Source: Enterovibrio sp051650965 (GTDB lineage Bacteria; Pseudomonadota; Gammaproteobacteria; Enterobacterales; Vibrionaceae). Taken from it: a stretch of 64,000 bases of DNA. Of this stretch, positions 54,523 through 63,861 are shown piece by piece. Location of the stretch: positions 1 to 64,000 of the forward strand of contig JBOFRL010000037.1 in assembly GCA_051650965.1 (NCBI GenBank). The letters are read 5' to 3'. The position numbers and the translations under genes were made by a program. Numbering within the stretch: position 1 is the stretch's first letter; each line of letters starts with the position of its first letter. Below the pieces are notes generated by a model. That model searched no databases, had not been told where the DNA came from, and worked only from the letters and a program-made list of their open reading frames with translations.

Positions 54523-55281
54523 ATGTTTTTTATAATGCGTTTGCTGGCGGTGGTTTTGTTAGCACTGTTTATTTTGATTTTTGGCTTGCCATATTGTGCG
54601 CTCAGGCCAAAAAATCCCAATCACGTCAGCACGTTTGGCCATTTGATTGGTCGGTTTTATAAGGTATTTGGCATTAAGTTGCAGCTGAGTGAGTCAAGCT
54701 TGTCGCAGCAGGTTACGCAGGCGGTTTACATTGGAAATCACCAAAGTAATTGGGATCTTATTACTATTTCCAATGCGGTGCGCCCAGGCACGGTGACTGT
54801 CGGCAAAAAAAGCTTGGCTTTCATTCCCGTATTTGGCCAGCTCTACTGGCTTAGCGGTAATATCTTGATTGATCGAAAAAATCGCTCAAGAGCGGTCAAC
54901 ACGATTTTGCAAGTGGTTGAAAAAATGAAAAGCAGCGGGATCTCTATCTGGATGTTCCCTGAAGGAACGCGCTCGCGCGGCCGCGGCTTACTGCCATTTA
55001 AGACTGGCGCATTTCACACCGCAATTGATGCGGGCGTGCCGATTGTGCCTATCGTGTGCAGCTCAACGGATGCGTGCAGCGTGTTTCGCGGCAACAACGG
55101 CCATGTGCTGGTTGAAATGCTCGATCCTATTTCTACCGAAGGGCTGACGAAAGCGGACGTGCGCCAATTGGCGAAAGAGTGCCACGAGTTGATGGAGAAA
55201 AAACTGGTGGAGCTTAACAGCAAAGTGGAGCAGCTCAACGCAGCTGCGCTGCAGTCAACGTCGCAAAACAAAGCGGTATAA
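54523..55281 (+). CDS. plsC: 1-acyl-sn-glycerol-3-phosphate acyltransferase
   Basis: Second acylation in phosphatidic acid synthesis. The 252-residue protein has an N-terminal membrane helix (LLAVVLLALFILIFGLP), the HX4D active site NHQSNWD (H73, D78) and the acceptor-binding FPEGTRSRGRG. Start ATG at 54523 with GGAG about 6 bases upstream. The last 40 residues are hydrophilic and helical (KLVELNSKVEQLNAAALQS). Position after parC is the same as in E. coli. A terminator follows. Confidence 0.95.
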   Translation: MFFIMRLLAVVLLALFILIFGLPYCALRPKNPNHVSTFGHLIGRFYKVFGIKLQLSESSLSQQVTQAVYIGNHQSNWDLITISNAVRPGTVTVGKKSLAFIPVFGQLYWLSGNILIDRKNRSRAVNTILQVVEKMKSSGISIWMFPEGTRSRGRGLLPFKTGAFHTAIDAGVPIVPIVCSSTDACSVFRGNNGHVLVEMLDPISTEGLTKADVRQLAKECHELMEKKLVELNSKVEQLNAAALQSTSQNKAV

Positions 55282-55322
55282 TTGCGCTATTTTGTGCATT
55301 TTCATTTGCGCAGCGGTTAAAG

Positions 55323-55352
55323 TGGGTCAACGAGAGTTGGCCCTTTTTTTAT
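55323..55352 (+). terminator. Terminator of the parE-parC-plsC unit
   Basis: GGGTCAAC / GTTGGCCC stem with one wobble, a 4-base loop and a run of seven T, 13 bp before glnE. Confidence 0.88.
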
Positions 55353-55364
55353 TGAGGAATATCA

Positions 55365-58280
55365 ATGTCATATTCTATTTTGAGCCAATTGGGTGAGCAG
55401 CGTTTCGCCGCACTTGCTGGCTGTGACGCGCTTGCGCTTTGGCAAGACGCTGACAAAACACAGCTGCAGATGGCGCTGGCACAAAGCGATTTCATTTTTG
55501 CAAGTTTGCAGCAGCAGCCGTCGCTGATTGGCTGGCTGTTTGAGCGGCGCGTGCTGCATGAGCGCGCGCAAGGCTACGCCGATGAGCTGGCTTGCCGGCT
55601 GCGCGACGTTGGTAGTGAGGAAGAGTTGTGGCGTGCGCTGCGCCAGTTTCGCCGCCAAGAGCTATTGTGGCTCGCTTGGCAAGATTTCACGCGGCAAATT
55701 CCGCTTAGCGTAAGTTTTGCGCACCTGAGCGCGCTGGCGCAGAGCATCGTGCTGGGCGCTTATCGCTATCTGTATCAAAATTGCTGTAATTTGTGGGGAA
55801 CGCCGTGCGATCCGGCGGGAAATGCGCTGCCGCTGCTGATCTTGGCGATGGGAAAATTGGGCGGCGAAGAGCTAAATTTTTCTTCCGACATCGATTTGAT
55901 CTTTGCTTATCCGAGTGACGGGCAGACGCGCGGCGGCGCTCGCTCGCTGGAAAATGTGCAGTTTTTCACGCGTCTTGGGCAGCGACTGATCAAAGCGCTT
56001 GAGCTGCCGACGGTGGACGGTTTTTGCTACCGCGTTGATCTGCGCCTGCGCCCCTTTGGCGAGAGCGGGCCGCTGGTGATGAGTTTTGCCGCGCTTGAGT
56101 CGTATTATCAGACGCAAGGGCGCGACTGGGAGCGCTACGCGATGATCAAGGCGCGCGTGCTTGGCGCGCAGGATTTCATGCCGCACAGTTTAGCGCTGCG
56201 TAAGCTGTTGTGGCCGTTCGTGTTTCGCCGTTACAGCGACTTTAGCGCGATTGATTCTGTGCGGCGGATGAAGTCGATGATCCAAGCTGAGCTGCGCCGG
56301 CGCGATTTGGTGGGCAATATCAAACTTGGGGCGGGCGGCATTCGCGAAATAGAATTTATCGCGCAGACTTTTCAGCTCATTCGCGGTGGCAAAGAGCCGC
56401 TTTTGCAGCAGCGCGGTTTGCCGCAAACGGTGAGCGCGCTTTTGCAGCTTGAGCTGATAAATCATGACGATTTTATTGTGTTATCAAATGCTTATTCTCA
56501 TCTGCGTCAGCTGGAAAATCTGCTGCAAGCCATCGCAGATCAGCAAACGCAAACTTTGCCAAGTGCCGAGCTTGACCGCCTGCGGCTGGCGGCCGCTTTT
56601 GCCGTGCCTGATTGGGAAGCGCTGGCGCTGATCACTAAGCAGCACATGAGCGCGGTGCATGCGATTTTTTTGAGTCTGTTTGGCGAGCCAAAAGCGCTGG
56701 TAAGTAGCGCCGGTGATGCTGCGCAAGATTATCAAGAGATCTGCGATTGCCTATTTAACTCGCTGCATGCCAAAAATATTTTTGCTGAGCAGGCGCATAT
56801 TTTGACGCCGGCGCAGCAAGAGCTGTTGTGGCAGTTTGGCCAAGATCTCAAAAAACGCACGGTGGGCGCGCGTGGCCAAGAGATCCTCAATCAGCTGGTG
56901 CCGGCGTTGCTGCAGCGTATTTTGCGCAAGAATAGCGATGCGCAAGTGCACTATGGCGCGCACTGCGTGCTTGAGCGTGTGCTCAATATCGTGCTGGCGG
57001 TGGCAAGTCGCACCACTTACCTTGAGCTTTTAGCGCGTTATCCGGCGGTGCTTGAGCCGCTGATCCAGCTGTGCGGCAAAAGCGCGATGATCGCCAATCA
57101 GCTGGCCGCGCACCCGATGCTGCTTGATGAGCTGTTATTGTCGCAAAAATTGTATCAGCCGACCCCGTTCACGCAATATGGCAGCGCGCTGCAGGAGTTT
57201 TTGGCGCGCATCCCGCAAGACGATCAAGAGCTTTTGATGGAGCAGATCCGCCAGTTCAAACAGCTGCAGCTGCTGCGCATTGCCGCCGCCGATGTGGCCG
57301 GTCAGCTGCCGGTGATGCGCGTCAGCGACCATTTAACGTATTTGGCGCAGGCGATAGTCACCGCCGTGGTGGAGCAGACGTGGCAGCAGATGCGCGCGCG
57401 CTATGGCGAGCCGGCTCACTTGAGCAACAGCGGCCGGCGCGGCTTTTTGGTGCTGGCGTTTGGCAAACTTGGCGGCATTGAACTTGGTTATGCCTCCGAT
57501 CTCGATCTGGTTTTTTTGTATGATGACGAGCAAGATCAGAGGAGCGATGGCGCTAAGTCTATCTCTGTGCAGCAATTTTACCTGCGCCTTGCGCAGCGCA
57601 TCGTGCACCTTTTTGCAGCAAGAACCGCCGCCGGCGTGTTGTACGAGCTTGATATGCGCCTGCGCCCGTCTGGCGAAGCGGGGCTTTTGATCACCTCGAT
57701 GGCGTCATTTGCCAATTATCAGCGTGAAAAGGCGTGGACGTGGGAGCATCAAACCTTGGTGCGTGCGCGTGCTATTTTTGGCGATGAGAAAATGTGCCAG
57801 CAATTTGAGCGGCTGCGCGAAGAGATCTTGTGCGCGCCGCGCTTGCCGTCTGCGCTTAAAGAGCAGGTACACGCGATGCGGCAAAAAATGCGCGAACATC
57901 AGCGCGCTCCGGCTGACAAATCGTCGCTGCAACATTGGCTGTTCACCTTAAAGCACGGGCGCGGCGGGATCGTCGATATTGAGTTTTTAACACAGTTTTG
58001 GGTGTTGGCGTTTGCGCATAAAGTGCCGGCGATCGCCACGTGGTCAGACAATATGCGGATTTTAGATGATTTGGCTTTGCACAGCATCGTTGAGGCGGAG
58101 CAGGTGCAAAGTTTGCAATCGGCTTATTTGAGCCTGCGCACCGAAATTCATCGCGTCAGTTTGCTGCAAGCCGATCCCAATGTCGGCCTTGACGAAGCGT
58201 TGCCGCCAGCCACCGCGTCGCCCTTTGCGGCGGTATTTGCTACCGTTGCAGACATTTGGCTGCAGTGGCTTGGTGAGTAA
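55365..58280 (+). CDS. glnE: Bifunctional glutamine synthetase adenylyltransferase/deadenylase
   Basis: Adenylylates and deadenylylates glutamine synthetase in response to PII. The 971-residue protein has two nucleotidyltransferase domains: the N-terminal deadenylylase with GKLGGEELNFSSDIDLIFAY (about residue 163) and the C-terminal adenylylase with GKLGGIELGYASDLDLVFLY (about 700). Each is followed by its DLRLRPFGESG / DMRLRPSGEAG motif. Slightly longer than E. coli GlnE (946). It ends 6 bp before the convergent sdaA stop. Confidence 0.97.
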   Translation: MSYSILSQLGEQRFAALAGCDALALWQDADKTQLQMALAQSDFIFASLQQQPSLIGWLFERRVLHERAQGYADELACRLRDVGSEEELWRALRQFRRQELLWLAWQDFTRQIPLSVSFAHLSALAQSIVLGAYRYLYQNCCNLWGTPCDPAGNALPLLILAMGKLGGEELNFSSDIDLIFAYPSDGQTRGGARSLENVQFFTRLGQRLIKALELPTVDGFCYRVDLRLRPFGESGPLVMSFAALESYYQTQGRDWERYAMIKARVLGAQDFMPHSLALRKLLWPFVFRRYSDFSAIDSVRRMKSMIQAELRRRDLVGNIKLGAGGIREIEFIAQTFQLIRGGKEPLLQQRGLPQTVSALLQLELINHDDFIVLSNAYSHLRQLENLLQAIADQQTQTLPSAELDRLRLAAAFAVPDWEALALITKQHMSAVHAIFLSLFGEPKALVSSAGDAAQDYQEICDCLFNSLHAKNIFAEQAHILTPAQQELLWQFGQDLKKRTVGARGQEILNQLVPALLQRILRKNSDAQVHYGAHCVLERVLNIVLAVASRTTYLELLARYPAVLEPLIQLCGKSAMIANQLAAHPMLLDELLLSQKLYQPTPFTQYGSALQEFLARIPQDDQELLMEQIRQFKQLQLLRIAAADVAGQLPVMRVSDHLTYLAQAIVTAVVEQTWQQMRARYGEPAHLSNSGRRGFLVLAFGKLGGIELGYASDLDLVFLYDDEQDQRSDGAKSISVQQFYLRLAQRIVHLFAARTAAGVLYELDMRLRPSGEAGLLITSMASFANYQREKAWTWEHQTLVRARAIFGDEKMCQQFERLREEILCAPRLPSALKEQVHAMRQKMREHQRAPADKSSLQHWLFTLKHGRGGIVDIEFLTQFWVLAFAHKVPAIATWSDNMRILDDLALHSIVEAEQVQSLQSAYLSLRTEIHRVSLLQADPNVGLDEALPPATASPFAAVFATVADIWLQWLGE

Positions 58281-58286
58281 GCCGCG

Positions 58287-59684
58287 CTAGCAGACAATGA
58301 TATTGATGGGGATATTGTTATCGCCGCTGACCACCGATGACGACTCTTTGTAGCGCGTCATCATGTTAAGGCCGGTGTCGTTCATCATCATGATCACGTC
58401 ATCAAGGGAGATATGGTGCTCGCCATCGCTGCTTAGCGCAAGACGCGTGGCGTTGATGGCTTTGATTGCGCCCATGCAGTTGCGCTCGATGCACGGGATC
58501 TGGATCAGGCCGCTGATGGGGTCGCATGGCAGGCCAAGGTTGTGTTCCATCGCGATTTCGGCGGCGTTTTCAATCTGCGCCAGTGTGCCGCCGCGCGCTG
58601 CGGTAAGGCCGGCGGCCGCCATCGAGCAGGCGACGCCAATTTCGCCCTGACAGCCAACTTGCACTGCGGCGGTCGATGCATTGGTTTTGTACAACGCGCC
58701 GATGGCGGCAGCAGTGGCAAGAAATGTGCGAATTCCTTGCGTGTCATTGTTATTAATGAATTTATTGTAATAGCTTAAAACGGCAGGAATAACGCCCGCC
58801 GCGCCGTTGCCAGGGCCTGTGATCACGCGCCCGCCAGCGGCATTTTCTTCAGCAATGGAGATAGAAAACAGGTTGACCCACTCTTCGTTTTCGATGACTT
58901 TGTTTTCTAGCTTTTTTTTCTTGATGGCTTCGTGCAAATAGGGCGCGCGCCGCTTGAGGTTGAGCCCGCCTGGCAACGCTTCTTTATGATCGATCCCTTG
59001 CGCGATGGTTTCTTTCATGATCAGCCACAGTTCATCAATTTTTTTGTAAACATCTTGCAAGGTGGCCTGCTTGTTTTTGGCCTTCAAGCGCGCCAGCTCA
59101 TTGGCAAACACTAATTCTGCGATGGTTTTGCGCTCTTTTTCACACCGCTCGATAAGCTCTGCGCCGCTACTAAAGGGGTAAGGAAGTGCGATGTCTTCCA
59201 GCGCATCTTGTTTGCCTTTTTCGAGCACCAGCCCGCCATTTAGGCAGTAGTAAATTTTGCTCATCACCACGTAATCTTTAGCGTTTTTGGCGGTGATCCG
59301 CATCGCGTTGGTGTGCTCAGGCATACTTTTATTGGTAAGAAACTGAATGTGCTCATGGGGTTTGAACACAATGTGGCGCTGCTCGTTGAGCGCGATGACG
59401 TTTCTTTTTTGCACGCTGGCAACAATTTGTGCCATCTCATCGACGGTAATATTGTCGACATGCGCGCTCGACAGGCCCACGATGCACGCTTGGTCGGTTT
59501 TAAGTTGCTTGCCATTGAGCGCCAGCGAGCCAAAGAGTTCAACACTAATAAATTCAACGCTGTGTAACAGTCCTGTTTTTGCCAAATATTGGGTAAATTT
59601 GTGACAGGCGAGCATTGGCGCTGCTGTATGAGAGCTTGACGGACCAATACTAACTTTGAACAGATCAAATAGACTGTAACTCAT
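58287..59684 (-). CDS. sdaA: L-serine ammonia-lyase (iron-sulfur dependent)
   Basis: Deaminates L-serine to pyruvate using a [4Fe-4S] cluster. The 465-residue single-chain enzyme has the family start FDLFKVSIGPSSSHT, the ITGPGNGAAGVIPAVLSYYNKF segment, and the cluster region GLPCDPISGLIQIPCIERNC; the C-terminal cysteine (NIIVC) that folds back to the cluster is kept. Oddities: HTAAPM replaces the common HTVGPM, and ERNCMG the common ERNAMA. ATG at 59684 has GAGAT upstream; another ATG lies 6 bases earlier. sdaA-B-C cannot be told apart by eye. Confidence 0.93.
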   Translation of the reverse strand: MSYSLFDLFKVSIGPSSSHTAAPMLACHKFTQYLAKTGLLHSVEFISVELFGSLALNGKQLKTDQACIVGLSSAHVDNITVDEMAQIVASVQKRNVIALNEQRHIVFKPHEHIQFLTNKSMPEHTNAMRITAKNAKDYVVMSKIYYCLNGGLVLEKGKQDALEDIALPYPFSSGAELIERCEKERKTIAELVFANELARLKAKNKQATLQDVYKKIDELWLIMKETIAQGIDHKEALPGGLNLKRRAPYLHEAIKKKKLENKVIENEEWVNLFSISIAEENAAGGRVITGPGNGAAGVIPAVLSYYNKFINNNDTQGIRTFLATAAAIGALYKTNASTAAVQVGCQGEIGVACSMAAAGLTAARGGTLAQIENAAEIAMEHNLGLPCDPISGLIQIPCIERNCMGAIKAINATRLALSSDGEHHISLDDVIMMMNDTGLNMMTRYKESSSVVSGDNNIPINIIVC

Positions 59685-59915
59685 TCTCATATCTCATTGA
59701 ATTTATTGGTATCACCCAAGTTTAGCAGCAAAATTGTGGCCTGCTTAATGATGGCTTTGATTTGTTGCGCGCAAAGCGTTTCGTGCGTTTGCTTGGGAGA
59801 GGGAGCACAGTTTATTAGCGCAATAAAAGACGAAGCGCGCGGCTTTTTGGGGTTTAAAATGGGTCTGGAAAGTGGGGAAAGACAATTGCTGATGGGCTGA
59901 AAATGGTGGCAGAAA

Positions 59916-59950
59916 TGAAAAAAGCGCAGGTAGGAGCGACCTGCGCTTTT
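59916..59950 (-). terminator. Terminator of grcA
   Basis: AAAAGCGCAGGT / ACCTGCGCTTTT perfect 12-bp stem with a 7-base loop and six T on the minus strand; 8 bases past the grcA stop. Symmetric enough to work in both directions. Confidence 0.93.
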
Positions 59951-59958
59951 AGCTCACA

Positions 59959-60336
59959 TTACAGAGATTTTGTGAAAGTACGTGCAATTACATCACGTTG
60001 TTGCTCAGGTGTGAGAGAGTTGAAACGTACAGCGTAACCTGAAACACGAATTGTCAATTGCGGATAGAGCTCTGGGTGTGCTACTGCGTCTTCTAAAGTT
60101 TCGCGGCGTAGCACGTTTACGTTAAGGTGCTGGCCACCTTCGATTTTTGCGGTGTGCTCAATTGCAAGCTCACGGCTTTGGTATTGGCCAAGCTGCGCAA
60201 CATCAATTTCTTGATCCGCTTTAAAACCAGCCGCCGCGCAAACACAGCGCGCTTTTTTGGTTTCGCTATCGATAAGCCAAATTGAGTTAACCAAGTCATC
60301 GTTGGCCGCTTGAGTAATTTGAATACCTGTGATCAT
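59959..60336 (-). CDS. grcA: Autonomous glycyl radical cofactor GrcA
   Basis: Spare part for pyruvate formate-lyase: it replaces the oxygen-cleaved C-terminus of PflB and carries the glycyl radical. The 125-residue protein ends with the PFL-type sequence LTIRVSGYAVRFNSLTPEQQ; the radical glycine is G100. Strong AAGGAG ribosome site. A perfect FNR box upstream indicates anaerobic induction, as for E. coli yfiD. Confidence 0.96.
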   Translation of the reverse strand: MITGIQITQAANDDLVNSIWLIDSETKKARCVCAAAGFKADQEIDVAQLGQYQSRELAIEHTAKIEGGQHLNVNVLRRETLEDAVAHPELYPQLTIRVSGYAVRFNSLTPEQQRDVIARTFTKSL

Positions 60337-60416
60337 CTTCTTCTCCTTGCGTTAGGATTGAATGCTTTTGCCAAAGGGGAATAATTTAACGTGTCAACAA
60401 CTAATCTAAGGTTATT

Positions 60417-60430
60417 TTGATTTCAATCAA
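60417..60430 (-). promoter_or_regulatory. FNR box upstream of grcA
   Basis: TTGAT-TTCA-ATCAA is a perfect match to the FNR consensus TTGAT-N4-ATCAA. It lies 81-94 bp upstream of the grcA start codon. A possible -10 box (TAAATT, 60388-60383 on the minus strand) puts the start of transcription 40-47 bases from the centre of the box, right for FNR activation. Confidence 0.88.
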
Positions 60431-60601
60431 ATTACAACAATATTTTTGAAGAAATAAAAAAAATTTAATTGTTGTGCTGTGCGTGCCCTTTCTGCTTGAC
60501 TGTTGAGGGCGTTGCGCCTGCGCATTTTGCCAAAGGTGTACAATCATCGGCAAATCGGCCAAGATGTCGTTTTCGCATAGCCATATTTGGGATGAAAAGG
60601 C

Positions 60602-61444
60602 ATGAAGTACATTGGCGCACATGTGTCCGCGGCCGGTGGCGTAGAAAACGCGCCGCTTAACGCACAACAAATCAATGCCAACGCGTTTGCGTTGTTTACT
60701 AAAAATCAGCGCCAGTGGCAGGCAAAACCGCTGAGTGAACAAAGTATTGCAGCGTTTAAGGCCAACTGTGCGCAGTACGGTTTTAAGAGCGACGCTATTT
60801 TGCCGCATGACTCTTATTTGATAAATCTGGGCGCGCCGGATGCAGAAAATTTAGCCAAATCGCGCGCCGCCTTCATCGATGAGATGGAGCGTTGCCGCGA
60901 GCTTGGGCTGACGCTGCTCAATTTTCACCCTGGCAGCCATCTTGGCAAGATCAGCGAGCAGGCGAGTCTTGAGCTGGTGGCTGAGTCCATCAATCTCGCG
61001 CATGCCGCGGTGCCGGAGGTGGTGCTGGTGATCGAAAATACCGCCGGCCAAGGCAGCAACTTGGGCTATCGTTTTGAGCATTTGGCGGCGATCATCGCGC
61101 AAGTTGAGGATAAATCACGGGTTGGGGTTTGTCTTGACACCTGCCACACCTTTGCTGCTGGTTATGATCTGCGCAGTTTGCCAGAGATTGAGCGAACTTT
61201 TGCCGAATTTTCCGAAGTAGTGGGATTTAATTACCTGCGCGGCATGCATCTTAATGATTGTAAAAGCGCTTTTGCAAGCAAGGTCGACCGCCATCACTCG
61301 CTTGGCATGGGCGAAATCGGCTTAACCTGCTTTGAATTTATCATGCAAGATGCGCGTTTTGACAAGATCCCGCTCATTTTAGAAACGGTGGATCCTGAGA
61401 TTTGGGCGCAAGAGATCGCGCTGCTGCGCTCTTTTTGCAAATAG
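60602..61444 (+). CDS. nfo: Endonuclease IV
   Basis: AP endonuclease of base-excision repair. The 280-residue TIM-barrel protein shows the family signatures MKYIGAHVSAAGGVENAP, LLNFHPGSHLG, IENTAGQGSNLG, GVCLDTCHTFAAGYD and HLNDCKSAFASKVDRHHSLG, which carry the three-zinc ligands. ung follows 13 bp later, so two uracil/AP repair enzymes are co-transcribed. Confidence 0.97.
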   Translation: MKYIGAHVSAAGGVENAPLNAQQINANAFALFTKNQRQWQAKPLSEQSIAAFKANCAQYGFKSDAILPHDSYLINLGAPDAENLAKSRAAFIDEMERCRELGLTLLNFHPGSHLGKISEQASLELVAESINLAHAAVPEVVLVIENTAGQGSNLGYRFEHLAAIIAQVEDKSRVGVCLDTCHTFAAGYDLRSLPEIERTFAEFSEVVGFNYLRGMHLNDCKSAFASKVDRHHSLGMGEIGLTCFEFIMQDARFDKIPLILETVDPEIWAQEIALLRSFCK

Positions 61445-61457
61445 CGGGCGGTGAAAA

Positions 61458-62120
61458 ATGAGTGAAATCACTTGGCAAGCGCTGTTTAGCGAAGAAAGCA
61501 AGAAACCCTATTTTGCCAAGCTTGAGTCGGCCGTTGCAACGGCGCGGCAGACTTCAGTGGTGTTCCCGCCGCCTGAGTCTGTTTATCAAGCTTTTGAATT
61601 AACGCCGTTTTGTGATGTGAAAGTGGTGATCTTGGGACAAGATCCGTATCACGGTGCGGGGCAAGCGCACGGCCTTGCTTTTTCTGTGGCGCACGGCGTG
61701 AAGGTTCCGCCGTCATTAGCGAATATTTACAAAGAGTTATGTCAGGATGTGGCAGGCTTTACGCCGCCAGCGCATGGCAACTTGAGCGCGTGGGCAAAAC
61801 AGGGCGTGCTGCTGCTTAATACGGTTTTGACGGTGCAGCAAGGTTTGGCACATTCGCATGCAAAATTTGGTTGGGAAATGTTTAGCGACGCGATGATAAG
61901 TGCGCTGAGCGCGCGGCGCGATGGGCTGATTTTTCTCTTGTGGGGAGAGCATGCGAAGAAAAAGGCGCAGCTGATTGATAAGCGTCGTCATGTTATTTTG
62001 CAAGCTGCGCACCCGTCGCCGTTTTCGGCTTATCGCGGCTTTTTAGGTTGTCGCCATTTTTCTGCGGTCAATGCGCTGCTACAGCAAAAAGGGCAGCGGG
62101 CAATTGATTGGCAACTATAG
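61458..62120 (+). CDS. ung: Uracil-DNA glycosylase
   Basis: Removes uracil from DNA. The 220-residue family 1 enzyme has the water-activating motif VVILGQDPYHGAGQAHGLAFSV (catalytic D62) and the leucine-loop motif HPSPFSAYRGFLGCRHFS with H185. Co-directional with nfo: product of Ung (an abasic site) is the substrate of Nfo. It ends 3 bp before the convergent DUF3545 gene. Confidence 0.98.
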   Translation: MSEITWQALFSEESKKPYFAKLESAVATARQTSVVFPPPESVYQAFELTPFCDVKVVILGQDPYHGAGQAHGLAFSVAHGVKVPPSLANIYKELCQDVAGFTPPAHGNLSAWAKQGVLLLNTVLTVQQGLAHSHAKFGWEMFSDAMISALSARRDGLIFLLWGEHAKKKAQLIDKRRHVILQAAHPSPFSAYRGFLGCRHFSAVNALLQQKGQRAIDWQL

Positions 62121-62123
62121 GAT

Positions 62124-62318
62124 TTAAAGGACTAACTCGCTGTCGCTGGGTTCGGTCAGCCGGTCAATTTGTTCTAATTCTTGACGTAGACGTAATTTAT
62201 CTTTGAATGCCTCAATTTCACGCCATTTACGTTTAACTGGTTTGCTGCGTGTTGCGCCGCGAGCCGGTTTTTCTTGTTCATAGAGATCGTCAAAACAATC
62301 AAAAGCAAATTCGTTCAT
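62124..62318 (-). CDS. DUF3545 family small protein
   Basis: A 64-residue protein. The core KRKWREIEAFKDKLRLRQELEQID matches DUF3545, a family of short charged helical proteins found in Vibrio, Shewanella and related genera. Its function is unknown. ATG start preceded by AAGGAAT. Confidence 0.85.
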   Translation of the reverse strand: MNEFAFDCFDDLYEQEKPARGATRSKPVKRKWREIEAFKDKLRLRQELEQIDRLTEPSDSELVL

Positions 62319-62876
62319 AGCTATTCCTTGTGCAGGCTGTTATTCCTGCTTTTATTAATAGCAAAAAATTGTGCTAAGAACAGGGCGTTCGTTCTCAACT
62401 TATTGTTTTTTAATATTAAACGCGTGACATCCCCCTAAATTTATGTAATTTCTCCCCCTAGAGTGATAAAAAATGGTATAGCAGCTATTTTTGCAAAATG
62501 TTATTTAGCGAATACTGTTTTGAGTCAGCGCCATTTCTAAACCGCTAGCTGCGAGCTATTTTTCGCGGCAAAACAAAAGCTGCAAAACGCGGCGAGAATT
62601 TCAAATAAGCTGTATTGCGAAATTATTGTGAAATAGATTTTATATCGCCATGCTAATTTGCTTTGCAGCAGCAAATGTTTTTACGCAAATAAGTTTGATA
62701 TAAACAAATGGCAGAGAGAAAAAATACGCGGCTTGTTCTTAGAATTAAAAAATATATTGCGCAGCTAAAGAATCTTATTATTTGCCGCTAGCCAACTTTT
62801 ATACTGCATTTTGGCTAGCGTAATCGATTGCGATGCCTTGAAACAGACTTGTTATTATTTTTTTGCGTGAAGTTAT
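62319..62876. other. AT-rich intergenic region without a recognised gene
   Basis: 558 bp of AT-rich sequence between the DUF3545 gene and gcvH. I see no hairpin with a T tail, no tRNA and no credible frame. It must contain the promoter of the DUF3545 gene; the gcvH terminator should also be here, but none stands out. Confidence 0.6.
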
Positions 62877-63287
62877 TTATTCGTCCTCATCAATGAGATC
62901 TTCTTCTTGCAATAATTCGAGGTAGCTGTCAGCGTCAAGTAAATCGTCTAATTCGCTCGGGTCGTCAAGGCGGATTTGTACCAGCCAGCCATCGCCGTAA
63001 GGATCAGAATTTATCAGCTGCGGTTGGTCGATAACGTCTTCATTAATCGCGATAATTTCACCGCTAAGGCAAGAGAGGATCTCATTGCTGCTTTTGCTCG
63101 ACTCAATGTTGCCATACTCGCTGCCGCTGTCGACATGCTCATTTTCATCAAGCAGATCAACCGATTCTACAATGCCGAGCTGCTTTTGCGCGAAGTCAGT
63201 CAGCCCGATGGTGACTGTGCCATCGCCTTCATTGCGCACCCAGTCGTGGGTTGTGGTATATTGCAAATCTTGTGGGATCTCGTACAT
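62877..63287 (-). CDS. Orphan glycine cleavage H-like protein with acidic tail
   Basis: A 136-residue lipoyl-domain protein of the GcvH family. The pattern TTTHDWVRNEGDGTVTIGLTDFAQKQLG is typical; the lipoylated lysine is K65 in the divergent context NIESSKSSNEI (usual ESVKAASDI), followed by LSGEIIAINEDVIDQPQLIN and DPYGDGWLVQIRL. It is very acidic, with a C-terminal LLQEEDLIDEDE. No gcvT or gcvP is near. Ribosome site GAGGAT. It may be the working H protein of a split system or a lipoate carrier; I call the family, not the role. Confidence 0.85.
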   Translation of the reverse strand: MYEIPQDLQYTTTHDWVRNEGDGTVTIGLTDFAQKQLGIVESVDLLDENEHVDSGSEYGNIESSKSSNEILSCLSGEIIAINEDVIDQPQLINSDPYGDGWLVQIRLDDPSELDDLLDADSYLELLQEEDLIDEDE

Positions 63288-63861
63288 GTTTTTATCCTCT
63301 TACTCTATGTTTTTCAAATAGATAGCATATTTGGCTTAATCGGCAAGTTCTGTGATCATTTATCTTAAGCTAACGCAAAAAAGCAGTGAGGCCATGGCAT
63401 TGATTAAAAAATAGAATAGAACTCATTGATTTAATTGCCTATAGAATGTTTTTCACTTTTATTTACTTTACTAAATTAATTGCAGAGATGAAAATTGTTG
63501 AGCTTGTTCTATTTAGGCATAAGCAAATTAAATAAATGGAACTAATCGATTTAGCAATAAAAGGTTATTTGTTTTTTATTATTTGATCAGTTTGCTAAAT
63601 TAAATGGTCGAAATGAACTTATTTGATAAACTGATTTTCACAATCGGACTTGAACAAAATAAATTTGCTCGAGGACTTAAATTAGTAAATTGTAATGCGT
63701 AAACGAATGGCAAGTTTGCCAATGGCATATTGGTGAGCCGGCTATTTTTTATGGAAAATTTATAATCATGGCGAATAAAAATTAATTGCGTGTTAAGCAC
63801 ATTGCTGCGCAATAAATAATTTTGCTCGCTCGATGGCAATGAAAATGAATTAGAGGCAAAA
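63288..63861. other. Long AT-rich leader before the edge gene
   Basis: 574 bp, one of the most AT-rich stretches in the window. It has two imperfect 21-base direct repeats sharing GAACT-AT-GATTTA (about 63419 and 63538). A 79-codon minus-strand frame at 63600-63839 has no ribosome site and no protein-like composition. The length and AT content are typical of a regulated, possibly H-NS-silenced, promoter region. Confidence 0.55.

Noticed and set aside
59697..59900. 67-codon frame upstream of sdaA
   Set aside because: No ribosome site and no family likeness; it overlaps the likely sdaA promoter region.
63600..63839. 79-codon minus-strand frame in the AT-rich leader
   Set aside because: No ribosome site; low-complexity composition expected from AT-rich DNA.
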